A stretch of 64,000 nt of DNA from Methanospirillum lacunae (GTDB lineage: Archaea; Halobacteriota; Methanomicrobia; Methanomicrobiales; Methanospirillaceae), in NCBI RefSeq assembly GCF_003173355.1, contig NZ_QGMY01000007.1, positions 310,001 to 374,000 of the forward strand, read 5' to 3'. Of the stretch, positions 17,647 through 27,070 are shown piece by piece. The notes under the pieces were generated by a model. That model was given only the letters and a program-made list of their open reading frames with translations. It made no database searches and was not told the DNA's origin. The position numbers and the translations under genes are program-made. Position 1 is the stretch's first letter. The number at the start of each line of letters is the position of its first letter.

Positions 17647-18807
17647 TTATTTTGATTTTGTCTCTATAATTGAGGTTTTCCTGACAATGGCTGAATTGTC
17701 ATTGTTCTCAACCTCAAGTGTAACTGTATATCGCCCGATGCCCCCGTACACGTGTAAGGGGTTCATTACAGTGGAATATACACCGTCGCCAAAGTTCCAG
17801 TGCCATTTTGTGGGAATTCCCTCAGAACGATCAACAAATTGGACAGATAAGGGTGGCACTCCTGTCACTGGAGTTGCAGAAAAATTCGCAACTAGAGGGA
17901 CAGGGGTTGGAGTTGGAGTAGATGTTGCCGTTTTTGTCGGAGTTGGCCCACTACTATTCACTATAATATATCCCGGTTTTGTTACTGATGCAGTTCCCCC
18001 TTCAGAAAAGGTAACCGTTAATGAAACCGGGTAGGTACCTGATGCATATACATGAGACGGACTTTGAAGATCGGACGAAGTACCATCCCCAAAAGACCAG
18101 ATGTACCCGGATACAGAACCATTAACCAGAGGAGTAAAGACGACCGTCAAAGGGGCAGCGCCCGAACTTGGTGATGCAGTAAAATCAACAGTTCCAGGAA
18201 CCGGAGTTGGTGAAATGGTGACAGTAGGGGTCACCGTAGGGAAAGAAGTGGGTGTTGCTGTCGGAGTTGACGTCGCTGTGACCGTGACAGTAGGTGATGC
18301 AGTAGGGGCAGGAGTGGCCGAACCGACAGTTATCGTTGAATTGACTATTGTTGCACTTATTGGTGAACCACTATCATCTGTCAGTTCCCCAATTGATGCT
18401 ACCATACTCGTGGTACCTGTAGCAACTCCTTCCATAGAAAAAGTACAGAGAGTCACATTTGTTGCGCCAGCTTCTATCCCACCCGTGAGATCAACACCAA
18501 CAACCCTCACTTGATCAGCAGGCAGAGTGGTGCTGTTTTTCATCGTATACACTGATGGAAATGTAACAGATACAGGCCTCGCAATTCCAACAGGGGTCAT
18601 CGAGGTATCAATTTTAAAGCCCGCGAGTCCATTCGGTACCGAATCCAAGACCAGAGCAGAAGAACCGGTAGAACCTGTGCCAGCAATAGTTACATTCTGA
18701 ATTGTCAATGTCACAGCAGAAGACACAGAGATAAGAGAACAAAAGAACAAAATCGATACCAAAGCAGGAATTATTCTCCGACGTAATCCATCACATTTTT
18801 TACTCAT
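17647..18807 (-). CDS. exported protein: cohesin-like module, Thr/Pro linker, two PKD domains
   Basis: About 386 residues from ATG 18807, chosen because it immediately precedes a basic N-region and hydrophobic signal peptide. The longer frame from 18849 would bury the signal. Residues about 32-160 resemble a cohesin fold (SVPNGLAGFKIDTSM, ELTDDSGSPI). A Thr/Pro/Ser-rich linker (about 160-200) leads to two PKD domains with WSFGDGTSS and WNFGDGVYS, separated by a second short T/P linker. There is no C-terminal anchor. It is third in a minus-strand cluster after a dockerin-bearing protein and a paralogue with the same cohesin-like module, so it could be a binding partner in a surface complex (inference). 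Confidence 0.75.
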   Translation of the reverse strand: MSKKCDGLRRRIIPALVSILFFCSLISVSSAVTLTIQNVTIAGTGSTGSSALVLDSVPNGLAGFKIDTSMTPVGIARPVSVTFPSVYTMKNSTTLPADQVRVVGVDLTGGIEAGATNVTLCTFSMEGVATGTTSMVASIGELTDDSGSPISATIVNSTITVGSATPAPTASPTVTVTATSTPTATPTSFPTVTPTVTISPTPVPGTVDFTASPSSGAAPLTVVFTPLVNGSVSGYIWSFGDGTSSDLQSPSHVYASGTYPVSLTVTFSEGGTASVTKPGYIIVNSSGPTPTKTATSTPTPTPVPLVANFSATPVTGVPPLSVQFVDRSEGIPTKWHWNFGDGVYSTVMNPLHVYGGIGRYTVTLEVENNDNSAIVRKTSIIETKSK

Positions 18808-18860
18808 GATCTCAACCTTTGGTTCCATGCTCCATATTATTGAAAACAAAAGAGAGAGCC

Positions 18861-20351
18861 TCAGGGGCTCATGTTCACATATTCGACAATCTTGTTAGTC
18901 GGTGGGAAATATGGCTGATCATAGAAGTAACTCTGGATGACTGCAAGCCCATTCCTGACATCAAGGGTATCAGTCCAATTTGCATATCCATCCTTAACCA
19001 ATGTCAGGTTATGAGTTCCTACAGCCAGGTTAAGAACCATCACATCAGTCATACCAACTTTCTTATCATCAATGTATGTTGTTACCAGTTCCGGGTAGGT
19101 CACAATGTATGCGGCTCCGGTCTGTGGGGGATCAGCAACAAGTTTTCCAATCTCAGCATAATGGGGCACCATCTCATATCCGGATACGAATGTAGGCAAA
19201 ACACCATTGTTTGCAATTACCGGGTCTACTATGTCATAATACCCTTCTTTATGAAGCCTGAGTTGATAGGTTCGGGGTGTAAGGTTGGTTACATTTACCG
19301 GGGTAATGCCCTGGTACGCATTATTCAGGTAACATTCTGCCCCATCAGGAACAGAATAAATTGTCATTGAAGTTTTGTCTCCACGCTGTGGCATCCTCAT
19401 ATTTGCAGCAACAATGTAGTTTGCCCGTGACGTTTCGTTGCTGTACTGGCTGTTGGAGGCATTTAATGAGACAGAGTAGATTCCAGGAATACGATAGATA
19501 TGTTGCGGATTCTCTACGACCGACGTTGAATCAGATGAATTATCACCAAAGTTCCATAAGAATTTTGTAGGGTATCCTTCTGATAGGTCTGTAAATTTTA
19601 CGGTCATTGGTGAAGGTCCACTGGTTACATCTGCTGTGAAGTTAGCGATAACTGTCGGAACTGGTGTCGGGGTTGCCAGTTGCACAATTGTTTGAGTAGG
19701 TGTGGGAGTTATTGTGGGAACTGTTGTGAGTGTCGGGGTTGCCGTAATCGTTTGTGTTGGAGTTACTGTTGGTGAACTCGTTATGGTCGCTGTAGGTGTC
19801 GGAGTGATAGTCGCGGTAGTTGTAGATGTTATGGTTGGCGTAGGACTAGGAGTCGGTGTTGAGGATGAACCTCCTACTACGATTCCAGCCTGTGACATGG
19901 AAAACTGAATCGCATTCCCACTATCATCTGTAAGTTCTGACACCGTTAGAACAAGATTGGTTGAACCTGCTGCAACTCCCTCAATTGTAAGAGTTGCAAC
20001 CGGAACATTGGTAGCTCCTGACTTAATGGTGTCCGAAAGATCAACGGCCGTTATATTAACTGACTCTCCTGGAAGGGTTCCATCCACATTTTTCATTGAG
20101 GCCCAGTCAGGCATCGTAACAGCGGTGATCTTTGCAACTCCGGATGTGGAAAGTGCTGCATTTAATTTATATCCAGCAAGGCCGGTGGAGACTGTATCAA
20201 TGGTAATCGGAATGCTGGCACTCTGGCCAGCTCCGCTGATGCTTACCCCTGATAGTTCAATAGTCGTTGCTGATCCTACCCCGACAAGGAGCAGGCATCC
20301 AATAAGGAACAATGCAATTCCATTTCTTTTCTGAATCATGTTATTCACCAT
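18861..20351 (-). CDS. exported protein: cohesin-like module, Thr/Pro linker, PKD and PEGA-like domains
   Basis: About 496 residues. ATG 20351 has GGTGAAG just upstream; ATG 20339 with GGTGAATAAC is equally possible. Both put a signal peptide at the very N-terminus. A cohesin-like module covers about residues 28-155 (TVSTGLAGYKLNAAL, ELTDDSGNAI). Then come a T/P/S-rich linker of about 75 residues, a PKD domain (LWNFGDNSSD), and two PEGA-type beta domains (TIYSVPDGAECYLNNAYQG; YPELVTTYIDDKKVG). The start lies 5 nt from the stop of the dockerin protein gene, so the two are almost certainly co-transcribed. Confidence 0.75.
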   Translation of the reverse strand: MVNNMIQKRNGIALFLIGCLLLVGVGSATTIELSGVSISGAGQSASIPITIDTVSTGLAGYKLNAALSTSGVAKITAVTMPDWASMKNVDGTLPGESVNITAVDLSDTIKSGATNVPVATLTIEGVAAGSTNLVLTVSELTDDSGNAIQFSMSQAGIVVGGSSSTPTPSPTPTITSTTTATITPTPTATITSSPTVTPTQTITATPTLTTVPTITPTPTQTIVQLATPTPVPTVIANFTADVTSGPSPMTVKFTDLSEGYPTKFLWNFGDNSSDSTSVVENPQHIYRIPGIYSVSLNASNSQYSNETSRANYIVAANMRMPQRGDKTSMTIYSVPDGAECYLNNAYQGITPVNVTNLTPRTYQLRLHKEGYYDIVDPVIANNGVLPTFVSGYEMVPHYAEIGKLVADPPQTGAAYIVTYPELVTTYIDDKKVGMTDVMVLNLAVGTHNLTLVKDGYANWTDTLDVRNGLAVIQSYFYDQPYFPPTNKIVEYVNMSP

Positions 20352-20355
20352 ATCT

Positions 20356-23300
20356 TCACCAGTGTGAGTAGGCATCGAAAAATTTCTGGATATCATTGCC
20401 ATCAACTACCCCATTATAGTTATAATCAAACGGAGCGACAGGATATGAATTCAGGTAATCTTTTGACCATTGCTGGAAGAAAACCGTAACATCGTTCGAA
20501 TTAACAATCCCGTTACCATCAAAGTCATCAATCAGACCGTCATGCGTCAAGTCTGGTTTGAGATCATTTGGAGGTGTTGTATAGCCAATCAAGGCACCGA
20601 CTGAACTTACGCGTATCGGAGCACTTGTTGACGTCAAACCCATGAATGAATCGCCAAACTGAGCGGTTGAAGCTGAAACGTTCAGGCTCATCACTGCAGA
20701 ACCGGATGCCGATCCATAGAGTGTGATGTTACCGAGAGAGACATTTTGCGACCCATATCCAATTCTGCTAGATGTATCAAGCCCCGCAAGTGTCAGGTAT
20801 TGTGCCTTGCCTTCAGGACTTGCTGTTACAGACCATTTGTCTGCATCAATCCACCAGGGATGATCAACAACAAGACCGAAGTTAGTTGCATTTGTACTGT
20901 TCAGATCCAGTTTGATCTTAAAACTGGAAAGACCATAGTCTGCCCTGCTCAGGCTGACCTGTACCTTTCTCCAGTTGTTTGAACCTGTTGTCATGTTCAC
21001 TACCGTTGGGTTAAACACAACCGTCCCTGAAGTACTTGCATTGTTGATCTGAATTGTTTGGTTTACCGAGCCACCATACTGGCCGTACTTGTTCCAAATC
21101 ATAAGAAGAACCGGATATAAACCAGGAGTCGGATATGAGTGAGACGGAGTACCTGAAACATTTGTTACACTTCCATCCCCAAACATCCAGTACCATTCTA
21201 TTGGGCTGCCTGAACTGGTATCATTGAACTGGATTGGTTGGGTTACAACTCCAGAGGATGGTGTTGCTGTAAAACTGACAGACATCGGGCTAGCAACGCC
21301 AATAGACTGATTGTACATCATACCGGTCGTGGAAGTATTTGGCCAAGTGTTATTTGCTACCTTCAAAACTGGTGTGAAATCCCCTACAACGCTGTAGAGA
21401 TGAGTCTGATTTACCCAGTTATTATTTGCAGGCCATGTAGAATCACGGGTTTGAGTGCTATGGTTTCCATCACCAAAATCCCACCATGCATTATCAATAA
21501 GGTTCGAAGTTGAGGTATCTCCCTGGAAAAAGACACTGAGAGGAATTGTTCCGTTATACTTGGTATAGAGAGCCGGAGCTGTTCCATTAAAGAGCAGAGT
21601 TGGACTGATATTACCGTTGACTGTGATATAATCCTCACGTCTTGATAAACTGGGATCACCACACTTATTCCAGACACTCAGATTAACGGAGTATACTCCT
21701 GGATTCCAGTACGTGTAACTTGGGTTTTTCGACGTACTTGTAGCACTCACATTGGAATCATCAAACTTCCAGTTCCAGGTAACAGGAACTCCGTCAGACT
21801 TGTCATAAAAATTCACAGTAAGGGGTGCAACTCCGGTTACCGGAGACGCCTCAAATCCAGATGTGACATTTCCATAAACAGAAACATAATTCGTTTTAGT
21901 CAAAGTACTAGTTCCGGCAACGTTTGAGGCTTTCAACGTAACCGAGAAATTCCCACCTATACTGTAGACATGTGACACATTCTGTGTCGTAACTGTTGCA
22001 CTGTTATCTCCAAAGTTCCATTCCCATGCAGTAGCAGAACTGTTGGTTGAGGAACTTCCAGAAGTGTCAATGAACGACACCTCTGCTCCAGGACACAGTT
22101 CAAGGCGATCACTTCCAGTTGTATTAGTGAAACTTACATATGGGGGTGCCATAACCCGGACTGCTCTCTTCACCGATGTATAATTACAACATGTTCCAGT
22201 CAGTGGTGTCAATGTTACATTGTACGTTCCAACTGAGGAAAACTGGTGAGTCGGATTCTTCTCTGTTGAATTCTGGGTCCCATCTCCAAAATTCCATTGG
22301 TATGATGCCGGAGTATAATTGATTACATCTGGGGAGAATGAGATCGGAGCCTTCCATGGAACATCAATAGGTGTCTGTGAGTTGTTATATGCCGGGAGGG
22401 TGAAATTTGCAGAGATATACGGATTACATACAGTAATTGAAGTCGGGTTTGACATCGAGGAGCCAGTATAAGAGTACAATGTCAATGTTGGCTGGTATGT
22501 TCCAGTTGTATTGTACTGATGAAATACATCTACTGCAGTAGCTCCAGTGGTATTAGTATTCCCATCTCCAAAGTTCCATATCCGTTGCACGATATTTGCA
22601 GAGGTCGCTGAGGTATCATTGAATCTTACGACCAAAGGAGCGGGACCACAGGTGAGGTTCGGAGAAAAGGAGGCTAGCAGACTGCTTTTTCCAAACTTCA
22701 TAACAAAGGCATCATAGGTGTTGGAACTATACGTCTCTAAAATACCTCTGTCGATTCTACTGCCATTATACCAACTTGAATCACCAACAGGATATGTTGA
22801 CTGATTAATCCAGTTCAGAACAGGAAAACAATCATTGGTGCAGTTGCTACCACTTACGAGATCCTGAATTGAAGGTGAATCAGTCCACCCGGTAATATAA
22901 ACTGTGTTTCCATCCCCAGACACCGCAACTGCGTGAGATACCTCGCTGCTACTCCCACCAAAGACGGTAGAGTATACCCAGTCACTCCCGGCCGCATTCA
23001 CGCATGTCAGGAATCCATCCTGATCACCGGTGTAGGTGATAGATTTAATAGAGTCATACTTTGGGAAACTTTCTGATTTTGTATATCCTGTCACATACGC
23101 ACGGCGACTACTATCTACTGCAATGCCATATCCCCAATCATCTGAGCTTCCACCAAGATAGGTCGAATAGAGAAGGCTTGCTCCGTCAGTCGAGAATTTT
23201 GTGACATAGGCATCCTTTTCAAAGTAATCATACACCCACCCTTTTTTCTTTTGTTTTGCATACGTAGTGACCGGGAAATCAGTCGATGCTGTGGCTCCGG

Positions 23301-24996
23301 TCACATAGGCACTAAAGTCTGAATCGATTGCAACCGCTTCACCGTAGTCGTACCCTGTTGAACCTCCAAGATAGGTTCCATACACCAATGGTGATGAAGC
23401 AGCAAAATTAAACTTCATTAAAAATGCATCTTGAGTCCCTTTCAACGTCTTCTGGTAACCGGTCGCAGTTGAGGGGATCAGATTATTCGAGGATGTAGTT
23501 CCGACAACATACACCATCCCCTGGCCGTCTACTGCAATGCCATTTCCAGATTCTGTATTACTACCACTAATGTAGGATGAATACTCCAGGCTATTTCCGG
23601 TTGGATTGAGTTTCGAGACAAAACCATCACCCATCACTGCATTATTATTTGGAGATTCCTGATATGCCCCGGATGTTACCGGGTAGTTTTCTTCAGTTTT
23701 CTTCAGTGGGCTGTTCCCAACAGTTGAACCGGTGATATATGCAGCACCCAGACTATCAACAACAATATCATTTGCCTGATCCGCAAAGTTTCCACCAAGA
23801 TAGGATGAATACCAGAAGTTAGTTCCATCAGCACGGAGTTTAGTCACAAAAGCGTCATTTGAACCATGCAGGCGTCCTCCATTCTGAATCGGCAATAAAA
23901 CAGGGAAATCAGAGGAGTATGTGTCACCGGTTATGTAAACATTGTTGGAACTGTCCACTGCAATACCCCGGCCGAAGTCAGATGAACTTCCTCCAAGGAA
24001 TGTTGAGAATGCAATTGAAGCATTGCCATTTGAATCCGTAGTGAGTTTGGTAACAAAGACATCCCGGCTGTTATGACAGTATGTTCCGTTGTAACTAATC
24101 GGAGAGTTGACATTTAGAGGGTTTACAACAGGGAAATTACAGGATGAGGTATACCCGGTTACATATGCATCGCCGGAACTGTCAATAGCAATGTCCATTC
24201 CATAATCCTCAAGAGCCCCTCCGAGATAGGTTGAATACTGAAGGTACGGATCGATGATCAGGGTGTATGCAGGATTATAATCGCCCAGTTTAAATTCGAC
24301 TCGGTTATTGTCAAGTACAGTGTAATTAGAACTGACTTCTGATCGGGTTCCATTTATTTCCTGATAACTTACCGGTGCAGCTTCGATAAGGTTTCCAAAC
24401 TTTGTTTTGACAATCAATGATCCGTCAGCAGCCAGTGTTATGTTCTCAGCACCAGAGTAAACCAGTTTAATGGATTTGGGATCCGCACCCGGGCTGACCT
24501 GATATTCTCTCTTGAGTACCCCTTTTTCGCCAGCATATGACAGGTTGATACCTGGCAGGATACTTGCATACTTGATCTCTCCATACCAGGGAACATGTTG
24601 CTTATATGCCGACTCATTCTGGCCCATGAGGAAATTGGCATACCCCGGGAGTTGATTAATTGCCTCGATGTCAATACCGGCCCGGGCACCTTCTAGGGTG
24701 ACAACCAGCGGGTGGAGCCCACTCTCATCGCCGCCTGTATCATTCCCACCAACACCGGAGACAAGCAGCCCGTCCTTAGTAAAATCAAAGGAAAAGTCCT
24801 GTGATTTTGCCTGATATTGAATGATATCAGGCGACTGTCCTACATTTTTAATAAACTGGACAGGCTGGGAGGAGAGTTCCTCAATTGAAACATTACCTCC
24901 AGTCGTTACACTCCCCGCTGCCGGCATCCAGCAGACCAGCAAAACAAGGAGCGCAGTTATCAATACATTATGTTGTATTCGTATCATCTCATGCAT
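20356..24996 (-). CDS. giant exported protein: SBBP beta-propeller repeats, six PKD domains, beta-sandwich and C-terminal dockerin
   Basis: About 1546 residues from ATG 24996 (24987 is an alternative). A further 13 codons to 25035 are open but would start upstream of the predicted transcription start. A signal peptide is followed by an N-terminal domain (FIKNVGQSPDIIQYQ) and SBBP repeats at about 255-765 (STYLGGSSDDWGYGIAVD type). Six PKD domains lie at about 773-1313 (WNFGDG variants). A cohesin-like or related beta-sandwich occupies about 1320-1465. The last 65 residues are a type I dockerin with two calcium loops, DFDGNGIVNSND and DYNYNGVVDGND. It heads the cluster with two cohesin-like proteins and has its own TATA box. 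The probable role is adhesion or surface scaffolding; no catalytic domain is visible. Confidence 0.85.
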   Translation of the reverse strand: MHEMIRIQHNVLITALLVLLVCWMPAAGSVTTGGNVSIEELSSQPVQFIKNVGQSPDIIQYQAKSQDFSFDFTKDGLLVSGVGGNDTGGDESGLHPLVVTLEGARAGIDIEAINQLPGYANFLMGQNESAYKQHVPWYGEIKYASILPGINLSYAGEKGVLKREYQVSPGADPKSIKLVYSGAENITLAADGSLIVKTKFGNLIEAAPVSYQEINGTRSEVSSNYTVLDNNRVEFKLGDYNPAYTLIIDPYLQYSTYLGGALEDYGMDIAIDSSGDAYVTGYTSSCNFPVVNPLNVNSPISYNGTYCHNSRDVFVTKLTTDSNGNASIAFSTFLGGSSSDFGRGIAVDSSNNVYITGDTYSSDFPVLLPIQNGGRLHGSNDAFVTKLRADGTNFWYSSYLGGNFADQANDIVVDSLGAAYITGSTVGNSPLKKTEENYPVTSGAYQESPNNNAVMGDGFVSKLNPTGNSLEYSSYISGSNTESGNGIAVDGQGMVYVVGTTSSNNLIPSTATGYQKTLKGTQDAFLMKFNFAASSPLVYGTYLGGSTGYDYGEAVAIDSDFSAYVTGATASTDFPVTTYAKQKKKGWVYDYFEKDAYVTKFSTDGASLLYSTYLGGSSDDWGYGIAVDSSRRAYVTGYTKSESFPKYDSIKSITYTGDQDGFLTCVNAAGSDWVYSTVFGGSSSEVSHAVAVSGDGNTVYITGWTDSPSIQDLVSGSNCTNDCFPVLNWINQSTYPVGDSSWYNGSRIDRGILETYSSNTYDAFVMKFGKSSLLASFSPNLTCGPAPLVVRFNDTSATSANIVQRIWNFGDGNTNTTGATAVDVFHQYNTTGTYQPTLTLYSYTGSSMSNPTSITVCNPYISANFTLPAYNNSQTPIDVPWKAPISFSPDVINYTPASYQWNFGDGTQNSTEKNPTHQFSSVGTYNVTLTPLTGTCCNYTSVKRAVRVMAPPYVSFTNTTGSDRLELCPGAEVSFIDTSGSSSTNSSATAWEWNFGDNSATVTTQNVSHVYSIGGNFSVTLKASNVAGTSTLTKTNYVSVYGNVTSGFEASPVTGVAPLTVNFYDKSDGVPVTWNWKFDDSNVSATSTSKNPSYTYWNPGVYSVNLSVWNKCGDPSLSRREDYITVNGNISPTLLFNGTAPALYTKYNGTIPLSVFFQGDTSTSNLIDNAWWDFGDGNHSTQTRDSTWPANNNWVNQTHLYSVVGDFTPVLKVANNTWPNTSTTGMMYNQSIGVASPMSVSFTATPSSGVVTQPIQFNDTSSGSPIEWYWMFGDGSVTNVSGTPSHSYPTPGLYPVLLMIWNKYGQYGGSVNQTIQINNASTSGTVVFNPTVVNMTTGSNNWRKVQVSLSRADYGLSSFKIKLDLNSTNATNFGLVVDHPWWIDADKWSVTASPEGKAQYLTLAGLDTSSRIGYGSQNVSLGNITLYGSASGSAVMSLNVSASTAQFGDSFMGLTSTSAPIRVSSVGALIGYTTPPNDLKPDLTHDGLIDDFDGNGIVNSNDVTVFFQQWSKDYLNSYPVAPFDYNYNGVVDGNDIQKFFDAYSHW

Positions 24997-25045
24997 ACCC
25001 CCGAACCTTTTTTTTGTAGCACGCAAATCCCCCACATTTTATCTG

Positions 25046-25053
25046 AAATATAA
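25046..25053 (-). promoter_or_regulatory. TATA box of the dockerin/cohesin cluster
   Basis: TTATATTT on the minus strand in an AT-rich stretch. A start site about 26 nt downstream (near 25023) would give a leader of 27-36 nt and excludes the longest reading of the giant protein. The rest of the 25036-25311 gap shows no gene. Confidence 0.45.
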
Positions 25054-25311
25054 TAATAATCCTAATTATTACATTTCATTAGAGGGCCCACATTCCCGGG
25101 CTTTCCTTTGCTAAACAACACCCATCTCATACCATGTACAATATGACAAGGATGTCTTTTTATGGATTATAAGTGTTTCTAAAAATAGTGGACGAAATCC
25201 GTTATTATCGAAAACCGGAAAGATGAAAGAACCCGTATCTTCATTAGAGGCAGAAAAAGAATTATATTAGGAGCCTATATTCAAAAATACGTATAAATTC
25301 GGGAAATGCGC

Positions 25312-26838
25312 CTATTGGTTATCCTTCCCTGTAACACTCTCCTCTTCATCTGAGGTTACTTCCCTTCTCATAGAAGGGAAGAGGATGACCTCCTTGATCG
25401 AGGTGTTACTGGTACTGAGCATAACCAGACGGTCAATTCCAATACCCACACCACCTGTCGGGGGCATGCCATACCCAAGTGCATTCACAAAATCGTAGTC
25501 ATGCATTTGGGCTTCTTCGTCGCCAAGACGGCGTTTCTCTTCCTGGGCTTCAAACCGTTCAAGTTGATCCAGAGGATCATTCAATTCCGAGAACCCATTT
25601 GCAAGTTCCATTCCAGCGATAAAGAGTTCGAACCGCTCCACATACCCTTGCTTTTCCCTATGCACCTTTGCAAGGGGAGAGTTCTCGATTGGGAAATCAA
25701 TGATAAATGTTGGCTGAATCAGTTTCTCTTCAACCAGAGTCTCAAAGAAAAGAGGAAGGGCCTCGCGGTGGCTGCAAACAGCCTCTATTCCTTCCACCCC
25801 GAGAGTTTGTCCTTTCTCCTTGAGTTCTTCAAGTGTATATTCAAAGATGTCAACTCCACCAATGGTCTTCACTGCCTCGTCCATCGGCATTGAGTTCCAG
25901 GGAGATGAAAAATTTAGGGTCTGTCCTTCATAGGTGACCTCATATCCGCCAGTCACTTCCTTAACAATACCGGATATTATCTCTTCAGTCAGGCTCATCA
26001 TATCTCTATAATCAGCATATGCCTGATAGATCTCCACCATTGAGAATTCAGGGTTGTGACTGGTGTCAATATCCTCATTCCTGAAGTTCTTGGCTATTTC
26101 AAATACCTTCTCAAATCCTCCGACTACTAGCCGCTTCAGATAGAGTTCAGGAGCAATCCGCATGTACAGCTTCTGCTCAAGGTAGTTGTGGTAGGTTGTA
26201 AACGGCCTGGCATTTGCACCACCATAGATCGGTTGAAGAGTCGGAGTCTCAAATTCCAAAAATCCGCGTGAAATCAAGTTATTTCTAAGCTCGGATAGGA
26301 TCCTGCTCCGGGTCCTGAACGTCTCCCTGCTCTCCTCATTGACGATCAGATCCAGGTATCGCTGTCGATATCGTTTTTCCAGATTCGTCAGACCATGAAA
26401 CTTTTCAGGCAGTGAACAGAGTGCCTTGGTTAGGAGTTCAAAATCATCAACCCAGAGAGTGATTTCGCCAACCTTGGTTCTAAACACTCGTCCCGTGACT
26501 CCAACAATATCACCACGCTCAACCCCTGATTTAAACACTGCAAACTTCCCTTCAGGGAGTGAATCTTTTCTGATATAAAGTTGGATTCTTCCAGATTCAT
26601 CCCCAAGATCGCAGAAAAAGGTCTTGCCGTGATCACGGACAATGTAGATCCTGCCTGCAGTCTTTACCTGTTCAGGGGAGGGGTCGTGGGTTGCCGAATC
26701 GAATGCTTCCCTAATATCGGCAATCGTGTGGGTTCTCTTAAATGTTGGAGGATAGAGAGGGACTCCTTGATCCTCAAGAAGACTTCTTTTTGCGAGACGC
26801 TGCTCGTCGAACTGTAACGCTGGATTATCAAATGACAT
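25312..26838 (-). CDS. lysS: lysine--tRNA ligase, class II
   Basis: Class II LysRS (508 aa). An N-terminal OB-fold anticodon-binding domain (about 55-160) is followed by the catalytic core. Motif 2 includes FRNEDIDTSHNPEFSMVEIY, and motif 3 is GIGIDRLVMLSTSNTSIKE. Many euryarchaea use the unrelated class I LysRS, so the bacterial-type class II enzyme is notable and was probably acquired by an ancestor. No class I gene is seen here. The leader contains a possible ribosome-binding-site hairpin (26853-26904). Confidence 0.96.
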   Translation of the reverse strand: MSFDNPALQFDEQRLAKRSLLEDQGVPLYPPTFKRTHTIADIREAFDSATHDPSPEQVKTAGRIYIVRDHGKTFFCDLGDESGRIQLYIRKDSLPEGKFAVFKSGVERGDIVGVTGRVFRTKVGEITLWVDDFELLTKALCSLPEKFHGLTNLEKRYRQRYLDLIVNEESRETFRTRSRILSELRNNLISRGFLEFETPTLQPIYGGANARPFTTYHNYLEQKLYMRIAPELYLKRLVVGGFEKVFEIAKNFRNEDIDTSHNPEFSMVEIYQAYADYRDMMSLTEEIISGIVKEVTGGYEVTYEGQTLNFSSPWNSMPMDEAVKTIGGVDIFEYTLEELKEKGQTLGVEGIEAVCSHREALPLFFETLVEEKLIQPTFIIDFPIENSPLAKVHREKQGYVERFELFIAGMELANGFSELNDPLDQLERFEAQEEKRRLGDEEAQMHDYDFVNALGYGMPPTGGVGIGIDRLVMLSTSNTSIKEVILFPSMRREVTSDEEESVTGKDNQ

Positions 26839-26852
26839 GGTTGATGTATCTC

Positions 26853-26904
26853 CTCCCCCTGGTTTGCCCTAGTTGCTGACAGTCTATCCGGGACGGGGGA
26901 GGGG
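26853..26904 (-). promoter_or_regulatory. lysS leader hairpin pairing with the ribosome binding site
   Basis: The purine-rich GGGGGAG at 26859-26853, just upstream of the lysS ATG (26838), is perfectly complementary to CTCCCCC at 26901-26895 of the same leader. Extending outward gives 9 of 10 pairs. A TATA box AATATAAA lies at 26945-26938, predicting a start near 26914, so both arms would be in the mRNA. The fold would hide the ribosome binding site. Function is inferred only from complementarity. Confidence 0.35.
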
Positions 26905-27070
26905 CTGACTAGTGCAAGCCCCGACGGTTATGACCTGTTTATATTCAGCAATACCGCAATATTCGCTTAAATTATCAAGGGCAGGCCGGAAATAACCTTC
27001 GTAAAAAGAGGAGGGTTTTGAGTCCCTGGGAAAAAACAGATACGTGTAAGAACAAGAAAATAAAAAAAGG

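Noticed and set aside
18180-18310. Repetitive DNA looking like a minisatellite, with an open frame of alternating Gly/Val on the plus strand
   Set aside because: It is the antisense of a Thr/Pro/Ser-rich linker in the exported protein; the same applies at about 19640-19860.
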